Counted from the stretch's first letter, positions 9,354 through 18,125 are shown. The stretch is DNA of 64,000 bases from Polynucleobacter asymbioticus QLW-P1DMWA-1 (GCF_000016345.1 NC_009379.1:992001-1056000); one strand, 5' to 3'. Program-made: numbers and translations. The notes: generated from the letters alone by a model not told the origin.

Positions 9354-10262
9354 ATGAGCATCACATCATTCTTAAAAGTTATTGGCCGAGGCAGCAAAGG
9401 TGCCGGCGATCTTGATCGCAATCAGGCTAAAGAAGTATTCACTCAAATTCTAGATGGCAATGTCAGCGATCTTGAGCTCGGTGCATTTTGTATTGCTATG
9501 CGCATCAAGGGTGAGTCCGTATCTGAGCTCATGGGCTTTATGGATGCTCTGCAACCACATCTAAATTTACTAAATCTTGGCACACGTCCAACCATAGTCT
9601 TACCAAGCTATAACGGGGCTAGAAAACAAGCAAATCTCACACCACTTCTTTCCGGCATGCTTGTTAGTTATGGTTTTACAGTGCTTGTTCAGGGGGTCGA
9701 AAAAGATCAAACCAGGATAACGAGCCATGAAATCTTTAAGTCCCTTGGCTGGCCAATTCTCAAAACGAAAGATGAATTTGGTGCACTCCTGGCATTGAAT
9801 CAACCGATCTTTTGCTCTCTTAATGTTATTTCCCCAGCGCTTCAAAAGTTATTAGATATCAGGGAGCGAATAGGTCTGCGGAATACTAGTCATGTGCTGG
9901 CAAAACTCATTAACCCAACCCTTCAGAAGCCTTGGCAAGTTTCCAACTACACACATCCAGAATATCCAGAAAAACTACGAGAATTTTTTCAACTTCGCTC
10001 AGCCAATGCAATTTTGATTAGAGGGAGCGAGGGTGAACCAACTGCCTCCCTGCAACGATTACCTGAAATGCATTTTTTGCATGCAAATGCGAATGAAATT
10101 ACAACCCCCGAAGAGCGCTTTGAAGATCTCAGTCCGTTTTTAGACATTGATGCCATTTCAACCGCATCCGTTACCGAGCAAATTCTATCTGGGCAAGTCA
10201 AATGTCCGAGCTCAATTCTCAGACAAGCCATTCAAATATCTACGATGGCTGGATTACACTAA
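9354..10262 (+). CDS. ybiB: YbiB/TrpD2-family protein (anthranilate phosphoribosyltransferase-like fold)
   Basis: This 302-residue protein resembles anthranilate phosphoribosyltransferase in its N-terminal helical domain (EVFTQILDGNVSDLELGAFCIAMRIKGES) and its VLPSYNGARKQANLTPLL stretch, which replaces the phosphate/PRPP-binding glycine loop of true TrpD. That is the pattern of the YbiB (TrpD2) family, whose characterised members bind nucleic acids rather than making tryptophan. It starts seven bases after nasA and is followed after three bases by an HPP-family gene, so it is part of the nitrate unit. Its role there is unknown. Confidence 0.82.
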   Translation: MSITSFLKVIGRGSKGAGDLDRNQAKEVFTQILDGNVSDLELGAFCIAMRIKGESVSELMGFMDALQPHLNLLNLGTRPTIVLPSYNGARKQANLTPLLSGMLVSYGFTVLVQGVEKDQTRITSHEIFKSLGWPILKTKDEFGALLALNQPIFCSLNVISPALQKLLDIRERIGLRNTSHVLAKLINPTLQKPWQVSNYTHPEYPEKLREFFQLRSANAILIRGSEGEPTASLQRLPEMHFLHANANEITTPEERFEDLSPFLDIDAISTASVTEQILSGQVKCPSSILRQAIQISTMAGLH

Positions 10263-10265
10263 GCG

Positions 10266-10775
10266 ATGCTCAGAACAGTTAAACGTTTGGCATGGGTTTC
10301 ATTGGGAGCAATCGTTGCGCTTGGCTTGGCCCTGCTTGCCACTAAACCACCAACAACGCCATTACTACTTGCTTCGCTAGGCGGTTCAACAATATTTCTG
10401 TTTGGCTTGACTGGTGCTCCTGCAGCACAGCCAAGAGCTTTATTTGGCGGGCACCTCATTAGCGCACTCATTGGTATTGTCTGCTACCAGCTCTTTGATG
10501 ATGCTTTATGGGTTTACTTGCTTGCGGAGGTAATTACTTTGGTAGTCTTATTGCTTACGCAAACCGTTCATCCGCCGGCTGGTGCTAATCCACTCATCAT
10601 GATCCAGGCGCATGCTAGCTTTGGCCATCTTACAGCAGTTGTTTTGGTAAGCGTGACGATTCTTGCGGTTGTAGCAGCCATCTGGAGTCGCCTCACTCCC
10701 GGTAAAGCCCTGCATTACCCAGTGAAGTGGAATGAACCCTCACCGCAATCCAAGGATTGGAGTGTTTGGGGGTAG
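10266..10775 (+). CDS. HPP-family integral membrane protein, candidate nitrite carrier
   Basis: This 169-residue protein has about four or five hydrophobic segments and the family signature HPPAGANPL near residue 100, with a preceding conserved region TKPPTTPLLLASLGGSTIFLFG. HPP-family proteins include plastid and cyanobacterial nitrite transporters, so as the last gene of the nirBD-nasA unit it is a reasonable candidate for nitrite movement. It starts three bases after ybiB. Its stop faces that of the convergent HPP gene at 10782, only six bases away. Confidence 0.85.
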   Translation: MLRTVKRLAWVSLGAIVALGLALLATKPPTTPLLLASLGGSTIFLFGLTGAPAAQPRALFGGHLISALIGIVCYQLFDDALWVYLLAEVITLVVLLLTQTVHPPAGANPLIMIQAHASFGHLTAVVLVSVTILAVVAAIWSRLTPGKALHYPVKWNEPSPQSKDWSVWG

Positions 10776-10812
10776 CAAAGCTTAGCCCAACGAACGCTTT
10801 ATTAAAGCTTTG
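10776..10812. terminator. Possible bidirectional hairpin between convergent HPP genes
   Basis: CAAAGCTT at 10776-10783 is repeated inverted as AAGCTTTG at 10805-10812, followed by TTTAAAAA on the plus strand. The loop is about 21 bases and the hairpin overlaps the 3' end of the minus-strand gene, so it is only a weak candidate terminator. Confidence 0.3.
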
Positions 10813-11306
10813 TTTAAAAAACTTGCTAAGACCAATACAAGAGAGTCCACCAAAACGGGATGCCAGGCAAAGTCATAGCTATTAGTTCCAGCCATTACTA
10901 TAAAAATACTTAAGAAAACCGCTGGTGGATGCATGCACCCCAGCAAATACATTCCAACTATCGTACCAATGACGGCAACTGGAATTCCCACAGAAATCGA
11001 TGAAATTAGATAAACACAAATGAAGGCTACGCAGGAAGCCAATAGATTTGCCTCTATTAAAGTTAAGGGCGAAAAGAATTTACTATTGGGAAATAGGAAA
11101 ATGCATAAAGCGCTGACTCCAAAAACTGCCGTCACCATGTTCTCATCTTGAGTCATATCACCCCATAGAAGATTCAATAGGGCTATCGCAAAAATAGTTA
11201 GGCCAACACCAATCGATACTAGCAACCTATCAAACCAAGAGTATTGGTCCTGAGGTGGTGCAATTTGATGAAAGAAATTAATCAGTTTATTGAAAATATT
11301 TTTCAT
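10782..11306 (-). CDS. HPP-family integral membrane protein (second copy)
   Basis: This 174-residue protein has four to five predicted membrane segments and a shortened HPP signature, GCMHPPAVFLSIF, near residue 125. It is more divergent than the plus-strand HPP protein. Its ATG overlaps the stop of the upstream HPP-CBS gene (ATGA), so both are made from one minus-strand transcript and may assemble together. Function is inferred only from family membership and location next to the nitrate cluster. Confidence 0.78.
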   Translation of the reverse strand: MKNIFNKLINFFHQIAPPQDQYSWFDRLLVSIGVGLTIFAIALLNLLWGDMTQDENMVTAVFGVSALCIFLFPNSKFFSPLTLIEANLLASCVAFICVYLISSISVGIPVAVIGTIVGMYLLGCMHPPAVFLSIFIVMAGTNSYDFAWHPVLVDSLVLVLASFLNKALIKRSLG

Positions 11307-12454
11307 CTAATATCAATAGACTGGTCAATAGCTTTTACAAAGTCAGATTGGGTGATCATTCCTACCAACTGCCTATTATCATTAATTACGGGGATATGGT
11401 GATGACCATCACCACAAAATATCTCAGCTAAGTCAAGCATATTTCGATCTTCACTAATTACCCTTACCGGCTTACTCATCACCTGCCCAACAGCGTTAGG
11501 CAAACTATTCAAACCGGGAACAGCTGTCCGCATAAAACCCCTGATGCGCTGTCCAAAAGTTTGGTGGAAATCCACTGCTGCACTTTTAAGAAAATCCTCT
11601 AGAGTAATAATTCCAAGCACCCTTTTTGCACCATCTATGACTGGTAAAGCTTTAACATGACGCTTGCGCAGTAAATTCCATGCTTGATCCAAAGGTGAAT
11701 CCATCCCAACGTATAAGACTTCAGTGGTCATAATATTTTTACATAGCATACTTTGCAACTTCTTTTGATAAGCCCCATGTTCAACTTGAGAAATCAAATT
11801 GGCTAAATCATCCTTACTGATATCTAGTACTTGGTTATAGCTCTCCAAGACAGCGTTAATTTCCTGATCCTCGATCTTACGATTTCGTTTCTGCAGTGGA
11901 GATGAATCCAAGACGGCCTTAGGGCGTTGCGGATATGGCTTGCCAGTTAAGGAGTTATAAATGACTGCACATAAAACCAATAAAACAGCATTACCCATAA
12001 CCGGAAAAAGCACAAAATGAAAATCTGTCATTCCACCCAAAGGAATTAAAAGGGCTAAAGCTGCAGCAGGTGCGTGTAAGCAACGCAAGGCAAACATTGC
12101 CAAGATTGCGAGTCCAACAGATAAGGGAATTAATAATGGTAATTCATGGACAAATTGCGTACACGCAACACCTACCAAAGCAGAAACACAACTACCCCCT
12201 ATAACTGCCCATGGTTGCGCCATTGGACTTGAGGGTAAGACAAATAATAAAAATGCACTGGCACCCATCGAGGCGACAACCCATGGTGATGCGTTTCCGT
12301 AACCTGCAAGCAATAAACCAAGTCCCATCATTGCGAGCAAGCCCAGCACAACTCCTAAAACCGATCTAAACCGCTCCAACCAAGAAACTGAGGTAGTTTC
12401 TGGAAGAACAATGGTAATTAACTTTTTAAAAAAATGTCTCAAAAGCGATCTCAT
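11303..12454 (-). CDS. HPP-family membrane domain fused to a pair of CBS domains
   Basis: The N-terminal ~170 residues form an HPP-type membrane domain (ASPWVVASMGASAFLLFVLP and a following helix array). The signature that is HPP in the relatives here reads CLHAPAAALAL, so the first proline is replaced. The C-terminal ~150 residues hold two CBS motifs, one beginning near MTTEVLYVGMDSPLDQAW and one near MSKPVRVISEDRNMLDLAE, which usually bind adenine nucleotides and regulate the attached domain. This suggests a carrier gated by cell energy or nucleotide state. It is upstream of, and translationally coupled to, the HPP gene at 10782-11306. Confidence 0.87.
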   Translation of the reverse strand: MRSLLRHFFKKLITIVLPETTSVSWLERFRSVLGVVLGLLAMMGLGLLLAGYGNASPWVVASMGASAFLLFVLPSSPMAQPWAVIGGSCVSALVGVACTQFVHELPLLIPLSVGLAILAMFALRCLHAPAAALALLIPLGGMTDFHFVLFPVMGNAVLLVLCAVIYNSLTGKPYPQRPKAVLDSSPLQKRNRKIEDQEINAVLESYNQVLDISKDDLANLISQVEHGAYQKKLQSMLCKNIMTTEVLYVGMDSPLDQAWNLLRKRHVKALPVIDGAKRVLGIITLEDFLKSAAVDFHQTFGQRIRGFMRTAVPGLNSLPNAVGQVMSKPVRVISEDRNMLDLAEIFCGDGHHHIPVINDNRQLVGMITQSDFVKAIDQSIDIR

Positions 12455-12471
12455 TAAAGGCTTATTTTAAA

Positions 12472-12489
12472 TGCACCAAAAGTGGTACT
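12472..12489. promoter_or_regulatory. NtrC-like imperfect dyad upstream of the HPP-CBS operon
   Basis: TGCACC (12472-12477), six bases, then GGTACT (12484-12489) forms an imperfect dyad in the 101-base divergent space between the HPP-CBS gene and the DUF1348 gene. It contains TGCACCAA, the same octamer found in the palindrome at 2345-2356. The match to the NtrC consensus is partial (right arm two mismatches, spacing six rather than five), so this is a tentative site. Confidence 0.25.
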
Positions 12490-12555
12490 AGTTGGGCTAT
12501 TGTATGCAAATCCCTGTTTATTCTTATTATTCCGAAACATTAACCACAAAGTGCT

Positions 12556-13023
12556 ATGGAACAAAAACTACCCCTACCCCCTTTTACTAAAGAAACAGCA
12601 ATTCAAAAAATTCGAATGGCAGAAGATGCTTGGAATACCCGCGATCCTGAGAAAGTCTCCTTGGTATATACGGAAGATACCATTTGGAGAAACCGAGCGG
12701 AATTTCCAAAAGGCAGAGAGCAAGTAAAAGAGTTTCTCCAGCGTAAATGGGCCAAGGAGCTTGACTACCGCTTAATTAAAGAACTATGGGCTTTTACAGC
12801 TAATCGCATTGCAGTTCGTTTTGCTTACGAATGTCATGATGACTCTGGTAACTGGTCGCGAAGCTTTGGTAATGAGAATTGGGAGTTCAATGAGAATGGT
12901 TTCATGATGAGACGTTTCGCTAGCATTAATGATTTACCCATCAAAGAATCTGATCGAAAGTTTTTTTGGCCCCTAGGAAGAAGACCGGATGACCACCCAG
13001 GACTAAGTGATTTTGGCTTCTGA
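12556..13023 (+). CDS. DUF1348 family protein (NTF2-like fold)
   Basis: This 155-residue soluble protein has the recognisable DUF1348 sequence: [23 protein letters not shown] near the N terminus, [18 protein letters not shown] in the middle, and the end [12 protein letters not shown] followed by [13 protein letters not shown]. The family has an NTF2-like cone fold and no established reaction. It overlaps the next gene by 17 bases, so the two are co-translated. A weak ribosome-binding site precedes the ATG. Confidence 0.85.
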   Translation: MEQKLPLPPFTKETAIQKIRMAEDAWNTRDPEKVSLVYTEDTIWRNRAEFPKGREQVKEFLQRKWAKELDYRLIKELWAFTANRIAVRFAYECHDDSGNWSRSFGNENWEFNENGFMMRRFASINDLPIKESDRKFFWPLGRRPDDHPGLSDFGF

Positions 13024-13606
13024 TAATTTAGATTCACTCGGAGGCTTTGCTCATGCACTGATCCATAGTCGTCAGCATGTTTCTCCTAAAAGACTGATTG
13101 CACCAGGCCCCAACCTATCTCAGAAATTAGAAATTTTGAATGCGGCTGGAGCCGCCCCCGATCATGGAAAGGTAACGCCTTGGCACTTTTATGAAGTCAG
13201 CCCCGAAAGTCGTAATTTATTAGGTGACTTATTTGCAGACGCACTCATAGCAAGAGACCCAAGCGCAACGCCAACTCAAATTGATGAAGCAAAGCAGAAA
13301 GCTTTTCGAGGCCCCTTGCTTTTATTGGCAACCGCTAAGCTGAACAATGAACTTGACAATATTCCCGAGCAAGAAAAACTCATCTCCGCAGGATGTGCAA
13401 TTCAAAATATTTTACTAATGGCTAATTCTTTAGGATTTGGCTCAGGACTATCAAGCGGTAAGGCTCTATACAGCCAAAAGATGAGGGAGTTATTTTTACT
13501 TAAGGATAAAGAGGAGCCTCTGTGCTTCATCACTATCGGCACTATCTCGGTTCATAAGCCCAATAAGCAAAGGCCTGATGCAAATTCTTATAGTTCAGTT
13601 TTCTAA
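13007..13606 (+). CDS. Nitroreductase-family protein, YdjA-like
   Basis: This 199-residue protein fits small FMN-dependent nitroreductases: [19 protein letters not shown] matches the flavin-phosphate and substrate region of the YdjA subgroup, and the C-terminal [20 protein letters not shown] stretch is the second flavin-binding region. The start is a GTG at 13007 with AGGA just upstream, inside the end of the DUF1348 gene. The natural substrate is unknown; the family reduces nitro compounds or quinones with NAD(P)H. Confidence 0.82.
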   Translation: MILASDNLDSLGGFAHALIHSRQHVSPKRLIAPGPNLSQKLEILNAAGAAPDHGKVTPWHFYEVSPESRNLLGDLFADALIARDPSATPTQIDEAKQKAFRGPLLLLATAKLNNELDNIPEQEKLISAGCAIQNILLMANSLGFGSGLSSGKALYSQKMRELFLLKDKEEPLCFITIGTISVHKPNKQRPDANSYSSVF

Positions 13607-13639
13607 TTAGATCTACTGGATATTTCTGCTTTCCAAGAA

Positions 13640-13651
13640 GTAAATTGGCCT
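13640..13651 (+). repeat. Left copy of direct repeat GTAAATTGGCCT (candidate att site)
   Basis: This 12-base sequence is identical to 13955-13966. It lies 34 bases after the nitroreductase stop and bounds the far side of the noncoding segment. Confidence 0.6.
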
Positions 13652-13740
13652 AGCTGACTGGCACCTACTGGCCGTTCTCTGCCACCTAAATACTGCCAAT
13701 CACCCAAATTGAACGCCAGCAAGCCACCCTATAAGAGCCG

Positions 13741-13800
13741 CCTGACCGTCACGTAACGGGACACTTCCGAGTCGGGTCAAACCGACACTCGATCGTCAGG
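13741..13800. other. Potential three-way-junction structure in the noncoding segment
   Basis: An outer stem CCTGAC (13741-13746) with GTCAGG (13795-13800) encloses two arms. One is a short hairpin CGT/ACG around 13747-13758 with loop CACGTA. The other is an eight-pair hairpin 13768-13775 with 13782-13791, carrying a two-base bulge and the loop GTCAAA. There is no T tract, so it is not a standard terminator. Whether it acts as DNA or RNA cannot be told. Confidence 0.4.
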
Positions 13801-13960
13801 GTCAAAATTTCATCAAAATCACCCAGTCGCAGGGTCGCACATAGTGCCCCAGGATCCTCCACGCTAGACTCAAGGGCACCCTCACGCTAGCAAAGCTTGA
13901 CCATGATTGAGTCAATAGATCACAATCGACCAGCCTGAAATAGTATTAAATGGGGTAAAT

Positions 13961-14037
<77 letters not shown>

Positions 14038-14073
14038 TTATGTGCTGGGTATATTTAGAACAATAAGGGAAAG

Positions 14074-14150
14074 TGGTCGGAGTACAAGGATTCGAACCTT
14101 GGACCCCCTGCTCCCAAAGCAGGTGCGCTACCAGGCTGCGCTACACTCCG
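14074..14150 (-). tRNA. tRNA-Pro(TGG)
   Basis: The minus strand gives acceptor CGGAGTG with TACTCCG, anticodon stem CCTGC/GCAGG with loop TTTGGGA (anticodon TGG), a T arm with TTCGAAT, discriminator A and encoded CCA. It is the first gene of a two-tRNA unit followed by tRNA-Arg. Confidence 0.96.
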
Positions 14151-14161
14151 ACGGAACCGAT

Positions 14162-14191
14162 ATTCTACACTGACAGCGCCATTAGACGCAA
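14162..14191 (-). promoter_or_regulatory. Candidate sigma-70 promoter of the tRNA-Pro/tRNA-Arg unit
   Basis: On the minus strand TTGCGT (14186-14191) and TAGAAT (14162-14167) are separated by 18 bases. The -10 ends 11 bases before the tRNA-Pro 5' end, a suitable distance. The elements are good but not perfect consensus matches. Confidence 0.45.
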
Positions 14192-14210
14192 ATCCTGTAA
14201 TATTCAGGCC

Positions 14211-14579
14211 ATGGTTGCCTATTTTTCTAGCAAGTTCTCAAAGCAATATCGAGCCCTTTTTTCAAGCGCTCTATTACTCATTTGCTTATTGGGCACTCAA
14301 GGAATCGGCCTTAACCACAGTATTTCCCACGCTAATCAACAGCAAGTTGCAGCACAAAAAATAGTTGTTGATCATCAAAGCGCTAGTTTTACTCACAGCT
14401 CAGATACTTGCCATCTATTTGATGCGCTAACGCTAGCAGGCTTTATTCCAAGTCAGACATCAAATGTGATTAGCTTTGAGCTACTCCGTTTCTCCCCTAC
14501 TCAATTCAATCATTCTTTAATAGCGCAAACTAGGATTACATCCTACCTGTCCCGCGCTCCTCCTACTTTCATCGTTTAA
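14211..14579 (+). CDS. Small exported protein preceding a ZnuD-like receptor, function unknown
   Basis: This 122-residue protein starts at ATG 14211; an in-frame upstream start would run through tRNA-Pro and is rejected. Residues ~13-35 are hydrophobic (ALFSSALLLICLLGTQG), consistent with a signal peptide or anchor. The rest is short and contains HSISH, THSSDTCHLFDALTLAG and a final YLSRAPP. The histidine and cysteine residues and the position just before a TonB-dependent metal receptor resemble small DUF2946-like proteins found beside metal uptake genes, but the match is not firm. The imperfect palindrome CCTGTAATATTCAGG at 14194-14208 lies immediately before the start and could be an operator. 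Confidence 0.6.
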   Translation: MVAYFSSKFSKQYRALFSSALLLICLLGTQGIGLNHSISHANQQQVAAQKIVVDHQSASFTHSSDTCHLFDALTLAGFIPSQTSNVISFELLRFSPTQFNHSLIAQTRITSYLSRAPPTFIV

Positions 14580-14640
14580 AACGTTGCGCTACTCAGCGCA
14601 CCCTTGTTTTAATTATTCGCTACCTCTGTAGTGAACTCGG

Positions 14641-16728
14641 ATGAATATGAATGTATTGAAGCACCTCTCTGTTTTAGTTTTTGCTGCCGTGATGTTTTGC
14701 AGATCTGTCTCTGCTCAAGATATTGCTGCATCAGACATACCAACATTAAATGTCACCGGTAATCGCGATGATGGCCAAGGCTTTCTATCACCTAACAAAA
14801 TCATTGCTGGCGATGAATTGCAAGGTAAATTGAGCGGCACCTTGGGTGCAACCCTTTCAAATGAATTGGGCATATCAGCTACTGGTTATGGTGCGGGCGC
14901 TTCTAGACCCGTCATACGAGGATTAGACGGTGCACGAGTACAGATTCTGCAAAATGGTTTGGCTGCTGGGGATGTCTCCAGTATTTCTGCAGATCATGCG
15001 GTTGCTAGTCCTATGCAAAATACCCATCAAATTGAGATATTACGGGGTGCAGCCGCTCTGCAGTATGGCTCAGGTTCCAGTGGTGGACTAGTAAACGTGG
15101 TGAATGATCGCATTGTGACTTCAATGCCTGATACGCTCTCAGGCGCAGTTAATACCAGCTATGAAACAGTAAACCAAAACAAAACAGCCAATATTGAATT
15201 AGATGCCCCAGCTGGTCCCTTGGCGTTACATGTAGATTCTGCTATCAGCAACTCTAACAACTATCGTATTCCTGGGTTTGCTGAGCAAGGAGGCCCCAAT
15301 GCCAATTGGGCTATCAATCCCGGTAATCCAGTCAACATTCCATACAGTGGAAAGCTACCCTTTTCTTATAGCGATGAAAATAGCTTGGGAGTGGGTGCAA
15401 GCTATATTAGATCCGATGGATATACAGGCCTATCAATGGAGCGCCTGAACCATAACTATGGAATCCCTACCTCTGAAGGTGGTTTTATTCAGCAGTCCCA
15501 AAACCGCTATGACTTAGCGCATCAAACGAATGATCCCTTTGATGGCTTTTCTTCAGTCAAAATCAGTGCTGCAAATACAAACTATCAACACACTGAGTTT
15601 ACGAATAATGGAGTTGCTTCTACTCAGTGGAATAACACCGCAACTGAAGCAAGATTGGAATTAGCGCATAAAGCATTGCTAGGGTCAAAAGGAGTAATCG
15701 GCGCTCAAATTACTGGCGCAACATTAAATGCCACGGATTTAACTACTAATAACTACGCAATCGTTCCTCAAACTAAATCAAACTCAACAGCCCTATTTGT
15801 AGTGGAAGAAGGGCGTTACGGCCCTTTAAAAACGAGTTTGGGGGCACGTTATAACTATGCATCTCAAAATCCGAATTCAAGCACTCAATTTCCAAGTCAA
15901 AGTTCTCAAGAATTTACTCCCAACACCTACGGCCCGCCTACTATTCAGAACCGGCAGTTCAATTTAATGTCCTACTCTGCTGGGGGAATGTTGGATATTA
16001 CAAGTGGGTATGGGCTTGGCTTAGCCTATACAGTGTCACAAAGGGCGCCATCCCCTCAAGAACTGTATTCCTATGGCCCGCACGATTCAACGGCAACATT
16101 TGATATTGGTAACTCCAATCTAGGAACTGAAACTTCACACAATCTTGAGCTTAGCTTGCAAAAAACAGTAGGCTTGATGCGCGGCAAGGCCAGCATTTAT
16201 CGGAATCAGTTCTCTAATTACATCTATGGTTTTTATACAGGCTCTTACAGCCAGGCTAATGAGAATTTCTCTGTAGTGCAAGCCTCTCAGGCTAACGCCA
16301 ATATCCAAGGCGCTGAAGGTGAGATTACTTACAACTGGAGTCAAACAGGGGTTGGTGGACGTGTATTTGGAGATGTCTCTCAAGGCACATTTACTTCTGG
16401 TGGAAATTTACCCTTACAGCCGGCCCCTCGTCTGGGTACAGAGTTAGCATATCAACGTAATGGTTGGCTCACTAGCGCGACTTACATCTATAGCTTTCAG
16501 CAAAATAGACTTGCTAGCTGGGAAATAGGACCTACGCCCAGCTATAACCTACTCAACGCGAATTTATCTTACACAGAACGAATTGGAAAGGTGAACTGGA
16601 CCGCTTATATGGCCCTTAAGAATCTCTTAAATGAAGACATTCGTTATGCTACTTCCCCAATGTCCGTTAGACTCTATGCCCCGCAGCCTGGCAGAAGCCT
16701 CATGGTCGGCTTGAGAGCAGCCTTTTGA
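14641..16728 (+). CDS. TonB-dependent outer-membrane receptor, ZnuD-like
   Basis: This 695-residue protein has a signal peptide ending near VSAQ, a plug domain with the ZnuD-like pattern GASRPVIRGLDGARVQIL, SISADHAVAS and IEILRGAAALQYGSGSSGG, a long beta-barrel region, and a C-terminal phenylalanine typical of outer-membrane proteins. ZnuD-type receptors import zinc, and some import heme, using TonB. Zinc is the most likely substrate, by family resemblance only. The gene follows the small exported protein after 61 bases, in which TGCGCT-ACTC-AGCGCA (about 14585-14600) can form a hairpin. Regulation by Zur is expected of such receptors but I saw no convincing Zur box. Its stop faces glmM four bases away. 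Confidence 0.83.
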   Translation: MNMNVLKHLSVLVFAAVMFCRSVSAQDIAASDIPTLNVTGNRDDGQGFLSPNKIIAGDELQGKLSGTLGATLSNELGISATGYGAGASRPVIRGLDGARVQILQNGLAAGDVSSISADHAVASPMQNTHQIEILRGAAALQYGSGSSGGLVNVVNDRIVTSMPDTLSGAVNTSYETVNQNKTANIELDAPAGPLALHVDSAISNSNNYRIPGFAEQGGPNANWAINPGNPVNIPYSGKLPFSYSDENSLGVGASYIRSDGYTGLSMERLNHNYGIPTSEGGFIQQSQNRYDLAHQTNDPFDGFSSVKISAANTNYQHTEFTNNGVASTQWNNTATEARLELAHKALLGSKGVIGAQITGATLNATDLTTNNYAIVPQTKSNSTALFVVEEGRYGPLKTSLGARYNYASQNPNSSTQFPSQSSQEFTPNTYGPPTIQNRQFNLMSYSAGGMLDITSGYGLGLAYTVSQRAPSPQELYSYGPHDSTATFDIGNSNLGTETSHNLELSLQKTVGLMRGKASIYRNQFSNYIYGFYTGSYSQANENFSVVQASQANANIQGAEGEITYNWSQTGVGGRVFGDVSQGTFTSGGNLPLQPAPRLGTELAYQRNGWLTSATYIYSFQQNRLASWEIGPTPSYNLLNANLSYTERIGKVNWTAYMALKNLLNEDIRYATSPMSVRLYAPQPGRSLMVGLRAAF

Positions 16729-16732
16729 ATAC

Positions 16733-18085
16733 TTAAGGGGTGGGCACCAAGTCAGCAATGCTTTTGGCAGCATTCATGGCTACATCAGCGCTCTGGGTCT
16801 CAACCATTACTCGAAGCAAGGGTTCGGTGCCAGACGCCCTAATAAGCACCCTTCCGGCGTCTTTGAGGTCTGCTTCTACTTTGGTAATTTGTTTATTAAG
16901 AACTTCATCTGACTTCCAGTCATAACTAGGCTTCAATTTCACATTCAAGAGTACTTGCGGGAAAATCTTCACTGTATTGAGAAGCTCGGACAAACTTTTT
17001 TTATTCTGGCTCATTGCCGCCAATACTTGAAGGGCTGCAATAGTGCCATCACCTGTGGAATGTTGGTCTAGGCATAGCAAGTGACCAGAGCCTTCGCCAC
17101 CGATGAGCCAACCTTTTTGCTTTAATAATTCCAAAACATAACGATCACCCACATTGGCACGTTCAAATCCAATACCAAGCCCTTTAATAGCATTTTCAAT
17201 AGCTAAGTTTGTCATCAAGGTTCCAATAACGCCACCCAATTGTTGGCCTCGATCAATTCGATCTTTAGCAAGCACATAAAGTAACTCATCACCATTGAAT
17301 AAACGCCCTGTAGAGTCAACCATTTGTAAGCGATCGGCGTCTCCATCTAAAGCAATACCTAAATCAGCGCCCTCTTCTTTTACCTTGGCAATAAGGGCTG
17401 CTGGTGCAGTAGCGCCGCACCCATCATTAATATTGCGACCATCTGGAGAAACTCCAATGGAGATGACCTCAGCACCAAGCTCATGAAACACATGAGGAGC
17501 TGTGTGGTAAGCGGCTCCATTTGCACAATCAACAACTAACTTTAAGCCTTTTAGATTTAAGTCACCTGGAAATGTTGATTTACAAAATTCAATATATCTT
17601 CCTGCTGCATCATCTAGACGAAAGGCTTTACCCAATTCTTTAGAGCTAACACACCCAATCGGATTTTCTAATTCTGCCTCAATGGCAAGCTCAAAATCAT
17701 CGGATAACTTATCGCCTTTAGCTGAGAAGAATTTGATACCGTTATCTTGATAAGGATTGTGTGAAGCAGAAATCACGACACCTGCAGATAATCGCAATGC
17801 TTTGGTTAAATAGGCAACACCTGGAGTTGGAATTGGGCCGCATAACATCACATCCACACCGGCCGCTGCAAAACCAGCCTCAAGAGCTGCTTCTAATAAA
17901 TAACCAGAGACACGAGTATCTTTTCCAATCAATACTTTGCAACGCTCATGCGGTTTAGCATCTTTAGTAAGTACCTTACCGGCAGCATATCCCAGGCGAG
18001 TCATAAATTCTGGAACAATAGGAAATTTCCCTACCTCACCTCGTATGCCATCCGTACCAAAGTATTGTTTTTTCATGACAGTCAT
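16733..18085 (-). CDS. glmM: Phosphoglucosamine mutase
   Basis: GlmM interconverts glucosamine-6-phosphate and glucosamine-1-phosphate for peptidoglycan and LPS synthesis. The 450 residues contain the phosphoserine loop [16 protein letters not shown] near 105, the metal-binding DGDADR near 250, the sugar-binding GEGSGH and the phosphate-binding RASGTEP close to the C terminus. Two ATG codons (18085 and 18076) are possible starts; the second gives [13 protein letters not shown], closer to the usual family start. It follows folP in the conserved rlmE-ftsH-folP-glmM order. Confidence 0.96.
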   Translation of the reverse strand: MTVMKKQYFGTDGIRGEVGKFPIVPEFMTRLGYAAGKVLTKDAKPHERCKVLIGKDTRVSGYLLEAALEAGFAAAGVDVMLCGPIPTPGVAYLTKALRLSAGVVISASHNPYQDNGIKFFSAKGDKLSDDFELAIEAELENPIGCVSSKELGKAFRLDDAAGRYIEFCKSTFPGDLNLKGLKLVVDCANGAAYHTAPHVFHELGAEVISIGVSPDGRNINDGCGATAPAALIAKVKEEGADLGIALDGDADRLQMVDSTGRLFNGDELLYVLAKDRIDRGQQLGGVIGTLMTNLAIENAIKGLGIGFERANVGDRYVLELLKQKGWLIGGEGSGHLLCLDQHSTGDGTIAALQVLAAMSQNKKSLSELLNTVKIFPQVLLNVKLKPSYDWKSDEVLNKQITKVEADLKDAGRVLIRASGTEPLLRVMVETQSADVAMNAAKSIADLVPTP

Positions 18086-18125
18086 TATAAAACTTAGACC
18101 CTTTAGGGTGCTTTTTAATTAATCT

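Larger units (their letters stand above)
13607..13960. other. 354-base noncoding stretch holding a direct-repeat-bounded structured segment
   Basis: No credible gene is seen here. The middle is visibly richer in G and C than its surroundings and contains short internal repeats: CACGCTAG twice (near 13860 and 13883), GGGTCAAA twice (near 13774 and 13799) and CAGGGTC twice (near 13797 and 13830). It ends at the 3' end of tRNA-Arg and is bounded by a 12-base direct repeat. It is probably a small inserted element, its remnant, or a dispersed intergenic repeat. Confidence 0.6.

Noticed and set aside
12482..12727. An 81-residue frame overlapping the DUF1348 gene
   Set aside because: It is out of frame with a clearly conserved family protein and has no family features.
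14073..14210. An upstream in-frame extension of the 122-residue exported protein
   Set aside because: It runs through the complete tRNA-Pro gene on the opposite strand; the ATG at 14211 gives a protein beginning just before a signal-like segment.
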